Source of the DNA: Euptelea pleiosperma | Lineage: Eukaryota; Streptophyta; Magnoliopsida; Ranunculales; Eupteleaceae | Reading direction: 5' to 3' | Assembly: GCA_035048495.1 (NCBI GenBank) | Contig: CM068553.1 | Location: 27,490,978-27,554,977, forward strand | Length of the DNA stretch: 64,000 nt | In this document: positions 22,621 through 33,194 of the stretch, piece by piece | Numbering within the stretch: position 1 is the stretch's first letter | Layout: every line of letters starts with the position of its first letter | Position numbers and translations under genes: made by a program | Notes under the pieces: generated by a model | The model's input: the letters and a program-made list of their open reading frames with translations, nothing else | The model's database searches: none | Told to the model about the DNA's origin: nothing

Positions 22621-23842
22621 ATGAAACCTCCTCGGATATTGGTTGCCAAACCCAACGGATCTATTTTAAGCAGAAAGTGTAGATTGAGTACGCAAGGGAG
22701 AAGTGATCGTGAATTCCGGCGATCAGGAATCAGGTTTCCAGTATCAATGAAAACTGGCTCGAGACCTGATACTTGCTCCATTCATTCTCCTCCTACTCCG
22801 GTAATTGCATCGGATACAGGATCTGGTTTTCAGGACCCACCACGGAAGTTGCAAGCTTTGGAAGAGAACATCGAGAAGGTAACGAGCGTGTCTATGTATG
22901 TGTGTTCGTCATTCACAAAAGCTCATCGATCCTCTATTGATTTGTACGTAGGTTATTTATCGATGCCGGTTCTTGACACTTCTCGGAGTGTGGGGGTCAT
23001 TGGTTGGATCCTTATTGTGTTTCCTCAAGGTATGATATGATCAAACATCTATGGGAGGGACCACCATTTGATAGTTTTATCGGATGGCTACAACCATCCA
23101 ATTGGGTTGATTTTTGGCATAGTCCTAGTTAGGATCTATTGTTTGGTGGGTTCTACTCCCCTTATTATTTTCAAATCTATTTGATTGAATTTTTTTTTCT
23201 TTCTTTGCCAAAGTGATTTGCTCTATTGGGTACTAGGGGAACGCCACGCACGTGCACCTTACACATGGAAGCACCTTACACGCGGCACAAGCTCGTAGAG
23301 ATCATTGACTGTATCGATGTTTGGCCCATACCTGGGTGGACCTATATGCAAAAAATTAATCAGCCTGATTAGTATTTTTTAAGGATTTGATTGGACTAGT
23401 TTTCATAGATTTCCAGAATTATTTGGGGTACTCAGATCCAAAGATTTGAAATCACTAATTCGCCTGATATTTGGTATATAGGTCCACCTAGGGATAGGAC
23501 AAACATCCATATGGTCAGTGGTCTCTAAGATTGTGCCACGTGTCTTATACCATTGTCCCCCCTCATCGACGTGGACGTGCCGGACAACCTGAACTGTAAA
23601 GGGAAATTTAATGAAAATGGCATGGGAAGTAATTATGTGGTCCTGAAGGGTTTTTTAGTTTCTTTTTTTTTTACTTTTGTGTTGGCGTGTGGGTGTGCCC
23701 CAAGTCCTCGTTTTATAATAGTAATACATATGATTTGCTCTATTGGGTATAACGCAGGGTTGCACTTATGTTGCGACTTCCTTCATGGAATACAACTTCG
23801 AGAGCCGTGGAAAGGTGATTCTAACGCTGGTTGAGGCCATTG
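22621..23842 (+). CDS. UPF0114 family membrane protein, exons 1-3
   Basis: This is the first half of a five-exon gene; exons 4-5 lie at 33195-33897. Exon 1 (22621-22878, 86 codons) is an Arg/Ser-rich, transit-peptide-like leader ending LQALEENIEK at a GTAACG donor. Exon 2 (22952-23029, 26 codons) encodes VIYRCRFLTLLGVWGSLVG and SLLCFLK, the first membrane helix. Exon 3 (23758-23842) encodes GCTYVATSFMEYN, then ESRGKVILTLVEAI, and ends in phase 1 at GTGAGT. The phases join exactly to exon 4, whose first two bases complete an Asp codon. Total length is 259 residues, and the order of motifs matches plant UPF0114 proteins (YqhA-related), which have about four helices and are predicted to lie in organelles; their function is unknown. 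The start context ACCACCATGAA is good. I am sure of the family and less sure that the locus is expressed. Confidence 0.85.
23233..23730 (-). mobile_element. Insertion in UPF0114 intron 2 with 19-bp flanking repeat
   Basis: TGATTTGCTCTATTGGGTA flanks the element perfectly at 23214-23232 and 23731-23749. The inserted sequence starts CTAGGGGAACGCC and ends TATAATAGTAATACATA. It is the reverse complement of the 20114-20545 element in layout. It fills most of the 728-base intron and ends only 8 bases before the last three bases (CAG) of the intron. Confidence 0.75.
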
Positions 23843-24168
23843 GTGAGTCTTATATTTTATAAGTCATGTTCTGTATTCTCATTCAAGTTTTGTGCCTAGC
23901 CTCTTCCTTGTCTTATGTGATCACTTAGAATGCTTCAATGCTAAAACCATGTCATCCTTCTATGTTTTCGAAACTAAAAGTTGAACATTTCAAATTGCCT
24001 TCATTTGGCATTCCTTACCCTGATTTTTGCCACTTCAATCAAAGCAGATAAACCAGAATGATGAAGTACCTCATAAGAGCTTTAATAGACTCTTCATTAT
24101 CATTTTGACATTATTCAGTAGCTACACTTTTAAATGTGATACTTTTTTAGCTAAAAATATTTAGCTAC

Positions 24169-25089
24169 TATAGAAATTTTGATATTATTGAAAAACTTGA
24201 GTTATTACATTGGCATACTCAATGCTCTTATATATATATAGAGCAATACAAGAGTACTGTAACAAAGGAAAGAAATCGTAATCAAAATCTCATCTAATCT
24301 TAATCAAATCAAATCTAATCTTAATTGATACTTATCAATCTTGGTAAAGATACTGTACATCTCGTACATTTTACTATACTTTAACACCCCCCGCAATCAC
24401 ATGTCTCTTTGAAAAGGAAACATGTGATTGGTTACAAAATATATACGCTATTAATCTTCTTCGCATGATGAATTTCGAAACATACGTTCGTGTGCTTGAT
24501 GGTGATCATCGCCTGTCTATAAAGTCCATCACTGTCGCATCCTGCTCATTTTGGAGTCTGTCGGAGCCGATGGACCACTAGATTAGGCTAGTCATGATCT
24601 CTTCCCATAAGCTTTTGAAGACGGAGTGTATGGTTAAAAACATCATTGGAGATTATTTTTTTTTATATGGGTTGGCGGTTTTATGATCTATGATTGATGG
24701 TTGGATATCAGAAAAGCAATTGATAAATGTAGGCTACAAAAGGTGATGGTAGTTGGAGATTAGGGATGGACTGGTAGTGATGCATATGTGGTCAAGCCCG
24801 ACGGGCAATGATGATCACTGGAACATAGGTTGTTGGATGACCTGCTCTGATACCATGTAAAAATTTTGATATTATTGAAAAACTTGAGTTATTACATTGG
24901 CATACTCAATGCTCTTATATATATAGAGCAATACAAGAGTGTAACAAAGGAAAGAAATTATAATCAAAATCTTATCTAATCTTAATCAAATAAAATCTAA
25001 TATTAATCAAATCAAATCTAATCTTAATTGATACTTATCAATCTTGGTAAAGATACGATGCATCTCGTGCACCTTACTATACTCTAACA
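24169..25089 (-). mobile_element. Complete TRIM retrotransposon (921 bp)
   Basis: Two direct terminal repeats (24169-24386, 218 bases; 24856-25089, 234 bases) flank a 469-base non-coding interior. On the minus strand the 5' LTR is the right one: it begins TGTTAGAGTATAG and is followed directly by TGGTATCAGAGCAGG, the initiator-Met-tRNA primer-binding site. A G-rich GCGGGGGG tract precedes the 3' LTR. The 5-base repeat GCTAC lies on both sides (24164-24168, 25090-25094). With no open frame, size and structure match terminal-repeat retrotransposons in miniature. It lies in intron 3 of the UPF0114 gene. Confidence 0.92.
24841..24855 (-). other. TRIM primer-binding site
   Basis: On the minus strand TGGTATCAGAGCAGG adjoins the 5' LTR with no gap. 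The first 12 bases match the complement of plant initiator Met tRNA. Confidence 0.85.
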
Positions 25090-25479
25090 GCTACATCCCA
25101 ATAAAAGGGGGTTTAGTACAATAATATAGTAGAACTTGTGCTGGAGCGAGAAATTCACCCCGAAAATAATAAAAAATGAAACAAATTAGAACAAACTTAT
25201 GAAGAAAATACAGAGAAAATAGAGAGGAAAAATATAGGATAATAATAATTAGATGGAAACCGTAGAAAAACGTGCAGACTGAAAGTATAGTAGCTAGGAG
25301 ACAAGTACAAATCGTGGCCTAGTGCAAGACTTAACGTTGCTTGGGTGGTGGTTGTGGCCTGAGCATGGGTCAATGGATCCTCACGATTAACCGAAAACAA
25401 GAACTCCAAGAGCTTCTTTTTCAACAATAAACTTTGATCTAAAAAACTAACTCATTAACCTTACAAAGGGTGTTTATAT

Positions 25480-26044
25480 GAAAGCCCAAACTGATGCAGC
25501 AAGCAATTGGGCGGATGAATCCGGCCAATTGAATACACAACCTTCCACCGATATATATCCTGTTGATTTTCCTTGGAAAATAGCAAGACAATGGGCTTCT
25601 AAAGCTTGTTGAATATTTAAAAGAAGAATACCAAACAATATGGAAGAAGAGAAGAGTAGAAACTCAATTCTATTATCAAAATCTATAAAACAATTATCCT
25701 ACAACAATGAATAAAGTCATATTTATAGCTAAACATCAAAGAAACGACTTAACTAAGAATTTGTGCAAGAAAGGAAATCTCCTACTACGAATTGGTGCGA
25801 AAAAGGAAACAAAAATTGAAATTTGGACGAATTATGCTTGCTGATCGCTAGATAGTCCGATTGATCAAACCTTGTTTGATTGATAGCCCTATTAATCGGA
25901 TTTAGTTCGATTGATTGGATTTGTCCAACTGATAGTAAGGCAGAATTTCAATATTGTTCGTTTTGGCCTCCAATCGATGTATCAAAACCTCCGATCGATT
26001 GGAGGCAAAAATTGTTCGATGAATTGGAGAAGCCAACCGGTCAC
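25480..26044 (-). repeat. Probable gypsy 3' LTR / 3' untranslated region
   Basis: It follows the end of the minus-strand pol frame (stop near 26045). It carries a TATAAATATGAC box (minus, about 25718-25728) and several GATCGATTG / CGATTGATTGG motifs at 25860-26010, like those at 49.2 kb. I could not fix either LTR border by a repeat. Confidence 0.45.
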
Positions 26045-27008
26045 CTTAATTCCTTCGCGCTTGATCCACCTTCTCGAGATAGTCCAAGGCCATCTGATCT
26101 GCCTCATTCGCTCCTGGACGGAGAGAATTCACCCTTGAATTTGAACCGTCATCCTTCGTTGCACTGTTTCCTAGCCTCTGTACAGAATAAGATGTTTAAC
26201 ATTGAACACATACGAAGTATGAAGATGACTTGAAAGCTAGACGATAGGAATTAGCATCGATCTTCTCCAAGACCTCCAATGGTCCTACTTTACAAGCGGC
26301 CAACTCGTTGTGCTCGCTGGCTTTAAAAAATCCTTGGTAACAACCGCCCAAACAAAATCACCGACCTCAAATTCCACATGACGTTGTTTTGTATTTGTAG
26401 CACCCTTGTATTTGAGAGTACCGTCGGAAAGATTCTATAGAGTATTCTTGTGAATCTGTTGAAATTGATCAATAAGTCTTTGGCCTTACCATGAGCACAT
26501 GTCAAGTCTGTAATATGAGCCAAATCAAGGGGGACCTCGGAACACACCCATACATAATATGGAATGGGATGAAACCAGTACTATGGTTTACTGAGCGATT
26601 GAAAGCAAACTTAGCCTGAAAGAATTTCTGATCATAAACCAAAGAATGATTCACGACCTCCGTCTGACCATCGATTTGATGGTGATATGCATTGTTGAAA
26701 TCTAGTTTGGTATTAGCAAGCCTCCACAAACTCAGCCAAAGCGACGCAAGAACCTTGTGTCCCTACCAGACACAATGAAAGTAGGTAACCTGTGCAAATG
26801 ATAGACTTCCTAGAAATACAATTGAGCAACATGGATGGCATCTGTAGTCTTTTTACAAGCAATGAAATGCACTATGCATCTTAGAGAAGAGATCAACCAC
26901 CACATAAATAGAGTCCATACTCTGTTGAGTGCGAGGAAGATCCAACGCAAAATCCATGCTCACATCAGTCCATGGTTGGCTCGACATGGGCAAAGGCATA
27001 TATAATCT
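26045..27008 (-). pseudogene. Ty3/gypsy integrase relic A
   Basis: Reading on the minus strand gives the integrase catalytic core (MPLPMSSQPWTDVSMDF with the first Asp, then SIYVVVDLFSKM), then NAYHHQIDGQTEVVN, the C-terminal VEFEVGDFVWA-type region and the tail NSRVNSLRPGANEADQMALD. Frameshifts and stops separate the pieces. At about 27008 homology to relic B ends abruptly, and unrelated sequence follows. The N-terminal HHCC part is not here but is present in relic B. Confidence 0.8.
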
Positions 27009-27529
27009 GGCGGAGGATCTTGAACCATGGTCTTCAACATAGTCTTCAGTAGGCTTCACTAATAGAGTAAGCTATCATTTCATGTCATTTGGGTGTAGCT
27101 TTAAACACTTTGTTCATTCTCTTGGTCTTCGACTCTTCCGCTCTCTTGGTTCTCGATCCGGCACTGCGATCCTCTGGCTTGGCCTGTACTTGGTCATATC
27201 TTCTTGTCATAGCCTATTGGCTCTTTAAGCTTTGATATTAGGTTTCTGTTGTTGATCGTAGGCTCGCAAGTCTCGAGAATTGTCCGATCAGGTTTTCTTG
27301 CAACATTGAAAATGCGCAATAAAACTTAATTAGAACGATTTTATATCTAGACTTCGAGAATGCGTTTAATTCATACATATAGCCCATTTTGTCTAGAAAA
27401 CTATGTTCTACACAATGGAAGAAACTCTTACTTAGAAAAGTTGATAAAATAGAAGTTTTACATGGAAGAGTGTGATAACACTAAAAGGATAATAGTGAAA
27501 AATACGTACTTTAATTTAATCAAATATCA
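27009..27529. other. Unassigned segment between two integrase relics
   Basis: Neither integrase copy continues through this segment. It has no open frame with a known domain. It may be a piece of another insertion or a deletion scar joining two element copies. Confidence 0.3.
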
Positions 27530-28538
27530 TGTCTCTACCCGACACAATGAAAGTAGGTAACACGCTGTCGGGCGTAATTTGCCAACACATGAAACTGGAA
27601 GAGGACGGAGTGTGTGCTTGTGTTATTTCTAGGGTTCCTAGGATATGGGTGGTCTCCGTTAGTCCGTGAGAGTGGTAATGCGGTGTGTGTTCTCTCTTCT
27701 AAACAACCACAGACATAATGGCATCAATTTCATATAGCAGAACTTGACTGAAATGTCATTCACTGACACTGTCATTCTGAACGACCACAAACGTAATAGG
27801 GGGTTGATTGATTAATGTTGCTTCCAGTTTATCATTCCCCAAGAAAGTGATCTTAGTCTAGTCATGCTGAATGGGTCCATCAGCCTGTCACACTGAGGGA
27901 CTAGGGAATGTCCAAAATGCATCAAACGATTTCAAACATTTGTTAAGTAGCGTCATCCTCTGCTCAAGCGGTGTCAAAGGGAAGTGATTCAATTAATCCA
28001 TGATTAACTTTTGGCTTCCTGTTTTAAACTATGGAGAGAAGATCTCTCGATCTAAATAACATTAATGGGTTCATTAAAAAGGAGAAGATCTCTAGGTCTC
28101 AATAACATTAATAGGTTCATTAAAACGATGTGACAGAAACGTCTATATATGCGGCAGGACAACTCCATAACATTTTAGGTGTCGGATTCTTAATCGTTTT
28201 TCGACCCTAAGTGGAATCCCCTAGATCCACAAAGGATAGGCTTGTTCTCTTGCTTCAGCCCATTCCCCTCAAGACGGGGAGTATGTCACTCAAGCATTAA
28301 TCGTGTAGTAACCCAGCATAGAGTCCTTAGAAGAGGATCTATCCGGTATAGTTCATTAGGGATTACCTTTTTTACTAGTGTTGCACAGGATATCTGAACT
28401 TGAGATTCTGTAGTTCTTCGGTAAATCTCACATACAGTGAAGGAAAACATTAAGTCAAATTCTAGATGAATTTCGATAGAGTATAGCCTTATCACAATAT
28501 AATAGGAGAAGATCCATTTTTCTGTCCTCGGAGTCCTC

Positions 28539-28546
28539 TATTTATA
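28539..28546 (-). promoter_or_regulatory. TATA box of the solo LTR
   Basis: TATAAATA on the minus strand, within CTCTATAAATAGAG. The palindrome array starts about 100 bases upstream of it in minus orientation. Confidence 0.55.
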
Positions 28547-28647
28547 GAGTTCTGGGGAGGGGTCTGCACATGTTGCAGACTCACCTTTATAAGGAAAAAA
28601 TGATTAAAATAATAAAAAATTATAAATAATCTTTAAAAAATAATTAC

Positions 28648-29342
28648 ATACGATTATAGGGTTCCTAGAGATACACAACCGTATGGCACTAACTCTGGCA
28701 GATTCTACACGCTTTTCGAGAAAAATAGCATGTGTGCTTTTTTGGACAAATGAGAGATTTTCCTGAAATTTTAACTACATACGGTTGTGTAGGAGGAGGT
28801 CCTACACAACCGTATATCATTACTTTTTGGATCCCCTGCACGCATCTCAAGGAAAATTGTATGAGTGCTTTTCTGGGGATATGAGGGGTATTTTTGAAAA
28901 TGTAATTGCATACGGTTGTGTCGGAGGAGGTCCTATACAACCGTATGTGAATAGTTTTTCATCCCACTGCATGGATCTCGAGAAAAAGGGCACATGTGTT
29001 TTTTCTCATTTTTGACCGTAGATCTTCCAGATCTGACTCCGTATGGTTGTGTAGCTTTCCTTCCTACACAACCGTATCTAATTTATCTCTTTGATCTGTG
29101 GGTGGTTGGCTCAGAAATTGAGGTATGCCCTTTATACAAAAATCAACGCTGATATGTTAAATCTGAGGGCATACGGTTGTGTATCCTCATGTTTTACACA
29201 ACCGTATGCAGTTTCATCTCGGATAATTGGATTGGTTCTGCTCAAAACTGACCATCTTCATTTTTCTTGAAATCCGCACCAATTATGCTATTTCTGACTG
29301 AATACGGTTGTGTACTCTTGTCCTTTGTACAACTGTATATGA
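28648..29342. repeat. Six-unit array of palindromes, 131-bp period
   Basis: Each unit has an inverted repeat, best seen at 28779-28815: ATACGGTTGTGTAGG, a 7-base loop, and CCTACACAACCGTAT. The ACGGTTGTG arm starts at 28650 (degenerate), 28781, 28912, 29043, 29173 and 29304, giving spacings of 131, 131, 131, 130 and 131 bases. The sequence between palindromes is strongly diverged; only the first three spacers share phrases such as GCATGTGTGCTTTT. The arms contain CGGTTG, a MYB-type core. The array occupies the U3 part of the putative LTR. Confidence 0.9.
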
Positions 29343-29483
29343 TCATCTCCTCAGAAAGAATATCCTATCCCAGTCCTCTACTCTGATTGGTCCACTACTA
29401 ACGGTTTGACTTTGACTTTGACAGTCAGCTTTTGCGTCCCTTGGTAGTGATTTTCGTTGCGATCCACATTCACTGTCAACACC

Positions 29484-31440
29484 CGTGCAAATGATAGGCT
29501 TCCTGGAAATACAATTGAGCAATATGGATGGTATCCGTAGTCTTCTTACAAGTAATGAAATGCACCATGCATCTTGGAGAAGCGATCAACCACCACATAA
29601 ATAGAGTCCATACTCCGTTGAGTACGAGGAAGACCCAACACAAAATCCATGCTCACATCACTCCATGGCTGGCTCGACATGGGCAAAGGCACATATATTC
29701 TGGCATTGGTCTCTTTGCCTTTAGAAATTTGGCAAGTGTGGCAACCTTCGACGAACTTAGAAACTTCTATCCGCAAGGTTGGCCAAAAGTAAGAACTTGC
29801 CACAAGCTAGATTTTTGTCTCTCCCAACATGACTTTCTCCATGCAATTCTTTTATGATCTTCAATCGAAGGCTAGATTCTAGCACATACAATTGATTCCC
29901 ATTGAAAAGGAACTCATCATGAAGAATATAATAGAATTATTTTCTTGCTAGGACATCATCCACCAATCTAGCAAAAAATGGGTCGTTAGTTAACAAAGCA
30001 TGAAAAGAATCGAACCCAAGAACCTTAGTACACATAATGGTAAGTGAGAAAGTACGACGACTGAGAACATATACCACATAGTTTAAAGCACTCGATTTGT
30101 GTTTCAAGGCAAAAGTGAACTCTTGTAGGTACGCATCCCACTTGGCATGCTAGTGGGGGAGCTTGTCTTGAGTGTTAATATGCGTCAAGCCATCATGGTC
30201 AAGATAAAGGACAAACTCACTATGGATAACATAGTGTTGCCGATGCTTCAAAGCTTGGACCACGTCATAGGTATTATAGTTCAACTTGGCCCCATTTAGC
30301 TTCTAACTGAAGAATGCCACTTGACTCATGTTCTAGTCAACACTGCCCCAATGCCAACTTTAGTAGTGTCACAATGCAACTCAAATATATGGCTGAGAGA
30401 AATCTTGTATAACAAGGACCGGTGTCGAAATAAGCTTTTGTTTGATCAAACAAAAAGCTACCATTGCTCCCCCAGACCATGAGAACTTACCATCCTTCAT
30501 ACAATCGGTGATTGGTGCCATTATGGAACTAAAATGAGGAAATTAAACTTCGCACCTCATGAAGGTTGGACAGCTATGGCCACTGCTTAACTACTTCGAC
30601 TTTGGATTCATCCATGGAGATACCAACTTTTGAGACAGCATACCCAGGGAACAACACCATACGTATTGGTCAAGAATGAGCACTTGTTTACAACTGCTAA
30701 AAGTTTCTCTTTTCGCAAAATTAAAAGAACTTTGCGAAGATGATTGGTATGCAACTTAGGACTAGCACTGTAAATCAAGATGTCATCAAAATAGACAACT
30801 ACGAATTTGCCAAAGAAAGGACATAGTACATACTTGGTTTATGACCTTCATAAAAGTAGGAGCATTTGAAAGACCAAAGGGAATCACCAACCATTCATAA
30901 AGGCCTTCTTGAGTCTTGAAAGATGTCTTCCATTCATCCCCAGACCAAATTCGGATTTGATAATAGCCACTCTTCAAATATAACTTACTAAACACAGTGG
31001 CACCAATCAACTGATCAAAAAGATCGTTCAAATGAAGAATGGAGAAATGTACTAAATTGTGATTTTATTAATGGTACGGCTATCAACACACATCCGCCAA
31101 CTACCGTCCTTCTTGGGAGTAAGCAGGATTCGCACAAGGACCGAGGCTCTCACTTATGTAAACCTTAGATAATAATTCTTCAACCTGAAATCGAAGTTCC
31201 CCATGTTCATTTGGGCTCATATGGTAATGCGGTCTATTAAGGAGATTGGAACTTGGCACCCAGTCAATTTGGTGTTGAATGTCCCTCAATGGCGATAAAC
31301 CATTCGATAAGTCACTAGGGAACACATCACGATACTCCTCAATCAAAGGGCGAATAAGGTCTAGAATGACAGGGCCTACTTGTTCATTTGTTGCAACTAA
31401 CACGTACACTACCCGAATTCTTCCATTTCATCAACAAACT
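29484..31440 (-). pseudogene. Ty3/gypsy pol relic B (RT to integrase)
   Basis: Going down the minus strand from 31440, the RT N-terminal region (DLIRPLIEEYRDVFPSDL, then SPLRDIQHQIDWVP, HYHMSPNEHGELR) is followed by [12 protein letters not shown] and [16 protein letters not shown], then the catalytic YFDD at 30782-30793, the RNase H region, and the integrase zinc finger (FVEGCHTCQISKG) with the start of the catalytic core (SDVSMDFVLGLPRTQ). Several frameshifts and stops are present. It is the 5' continuation of the same kind of element as relic A, with which it overlaps by about 250 bases of homologous integrase sequence. Confidence 0.85.
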
Positions 31441-31448
31441 TCTTCAGC

Positions 31449-32050
31449 CTGATGTGTATTATTGTTCTATCTTCAACGTCCTATACAATAGTATCCTTTA
31501 ATTATTTTTTTTATAAGGCTCTCAATACGAATAATGGGAAAAGAACAAACATTGAAACAATTTTACAAGAAGCATTGTATGCACTTTTAAGTCGAGATTC
31601 TAGTTAATTGGATTAATTCATTAAGCCATTTTCAGTGCAAAGGTTTATGCACATGTACATGTGATTTCATTTTCAAGGCACTTTTCATCTTCCATTTAAA
31701 TACATGTTCAGTTTTCATGTACGTGAAATCTATGCACATGATGGGAGTTAGCATCACTTTTAATTAGAAAAATTGTTCTTAATTATACGAAAACATACAT
31801 GCATGAGGACATCATCCCCTTATCAAGCTTTAGCTTAATCTTTATTTTAACAATATTTACCATCATTTTGTTACACGTCTAAATGTCTATCTTCTTGTCT
31901 TTGGAATAGGGCTCTATGAGCTCTTAGTCAGCAATCTTGACATCGCCAAGTCATTTCATAAGGGGACGAATCCTTACAAATCTGATCTCTTTGGCTTATT
32001 CACCCTCAAGGTTAGTGCTAATATAGATGTAAACTCATCTTGGAACTCCA
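31449..32050 (+). repeat. Duplicated block: intron 3 end plus exon 4 copy
   Basis: It matches 32480-33400 in the same orientation, starting at GTGTATT...TTCTATCTTCAACGTC and running through the exon-4 homologue to CTTGGAACTCCATACTAGGACAG. The two blocks are about 1.0-1.3 kb apart. The functional exon 4 is in the second block. Confidence 0.85.
31882..32010 (+). pseudogene. Dead duplicate of UPF0114 exon 4
   Basis: It aligns with 33195-33337 but has lost the acceptor AG (the site reads TCTAAATG), has a short deletion after TCTTCTTG, and carries in-frame stops (GAATAGGGC; CTCTTAGTC). The donor side remains (CTCAAGGTTAGT). It should be skipped during splicing. Confidence 0.85.
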
Positions 32051-32479
32051 TACTAGGACAGAAAAATTTCTTCTCTCCCATCATCTCTCCTCATAGTGTA
32101 CATTGGACCATTCAAACAATGGGCCACAACCCAAGATTAGCATCTCTAGGATTATCTGCATTGGTGAAGAATAATGTGTGGTTCCTAATGTCTCTTGAGA
32201 GGAAGACAATACAACGACATATTTTCTATAATCTCCTAATATTTCTTGATTCGTTCTTATTTCAGATTTCTCCTTTGTGCAATCCTTGATAAGGGTCCTT
32301 TTAATTCTGCACTAAAAGCATATGGTCTCCTTAGAGGGCAAATTGTCTTGCGTGAGTTTCCTAGTGAATACTGCATGGCCACAAATAAATCAAGTCGGAC
32401 CCACAATCTTGTCTTTTATTGGCAAGAGACTTGAGAAAAGATGCAAAGATGATGGAGGCAAAAGCTCACTCTTCAATGT

Positions 32480-33194
32480 GTATTGTTCTATCTTCAACGT
32501 CTTGTACAATAGTACTCTTCAATTATTTTTTTATAAGGCTCTCTAAACGAAAAGGGAAGAGAACAAAAATAGAAACATTTTTACAAGAATCATTATATGC
32601 ACTTTTAAGCCAAGATTCTAGTTAATTGGATTAATTCATTAAGCCATTTTCAGTGTAAAGGTTTATGTCAAAATCTAGAAATCAATCACTGATCCAATTT
32701 GAATACCTCTACGCGATAGACCTCAACAGAAAATTCACAAATTTCTCATGCACATCCAAATTTCACCTTAATACTTCTTGGCTATGGCTCATCCAAGAGG
32801 CAGCCTGTTGATTTACCATCCGCGTCAGAAATTTGATAGGGGCATTTGTATTGTATGAGTTGTAAATTGTAATTCATTGATGTGCCAGTTCAACGATGCA
32901 TAAGCATAAAAAACATAATTATTGGACATAGATAAGAAGTTTATGTACATGTAAATATAATTTAATTTTCAAGGTGCTTTTTATGTTCCATTTAAAAAGA
33001 TGTTAAATTTTCATGTACGTGATGCACATGATGGGAACTTTCAATTAGAAAATCGTGCTTAATTATACAAAAGCATACATGCACATGGACTTCATCCCCT
33101 TATTAAGCGTTGGCTTATTTATTTGATGAGGCTTAAGGCTTATTAATTAATCATTCTTTTACCAGTACTTATCAATTTTTTGTTACACTTTCAG
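32480..33194 (+). repeat. Second duplicated block, intronic part
   Basis: It is the partner of 31449-31880 and leads into functional exon 4. It differs by a 271-base insertion at 32668. Confidence 0.8.
32668..32938. mobile_element. 271-bp insertion with 7-bp TSD
   Basis: GTTTATG precedes (32661-32667) and follows (32939-32945) the segment, while the sister block has a single GTTTATG and no insert (about 31643-31649). The ends (TCAAAATCTAG, GATAAGAA) are not inverted repeats, and no pol III boxes are clear, so the class is unknown. Confidence 0.7.

Larger units (their letters stand above)
27565..29482 (-). mobile_element. Probable solo LTR splitting gypsy relic B
   Basis: The gypsy sequence ACACAATGAAAGTAGGTAAC (27541-27560) and its continuation CCGTGCAAATGATAGGCTTCC (from 29485) are contiguous in relic A (about 26770-26800), so the 1.9 kb between them is an insertion. 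On the minus strand it reads TGTTGACAGTGAATG... to ...CGCCCGACA, with TG/CA ends. A CTCTATAAATAGAG promoter box lies about two fifths along, preceded by a repeat array. No coding sequence is present. The flanking bases do not form a clean 5-base duplication, so the exact ends are uncertain by a few bases. Confidence 0.65.

Noticed and set aside
25880..26233. 117-codon plus-strand frame
   Set aside because: It is antisense to the end of the gypsy pol frame and the adjoining LTR.
28648..29342. CRISPR-like regular spacing
   Set aside because: This is plant nuclear sequence. The repeats are palindromes with a 131-base period, the spacers are related by descent, and there are no cas genes.
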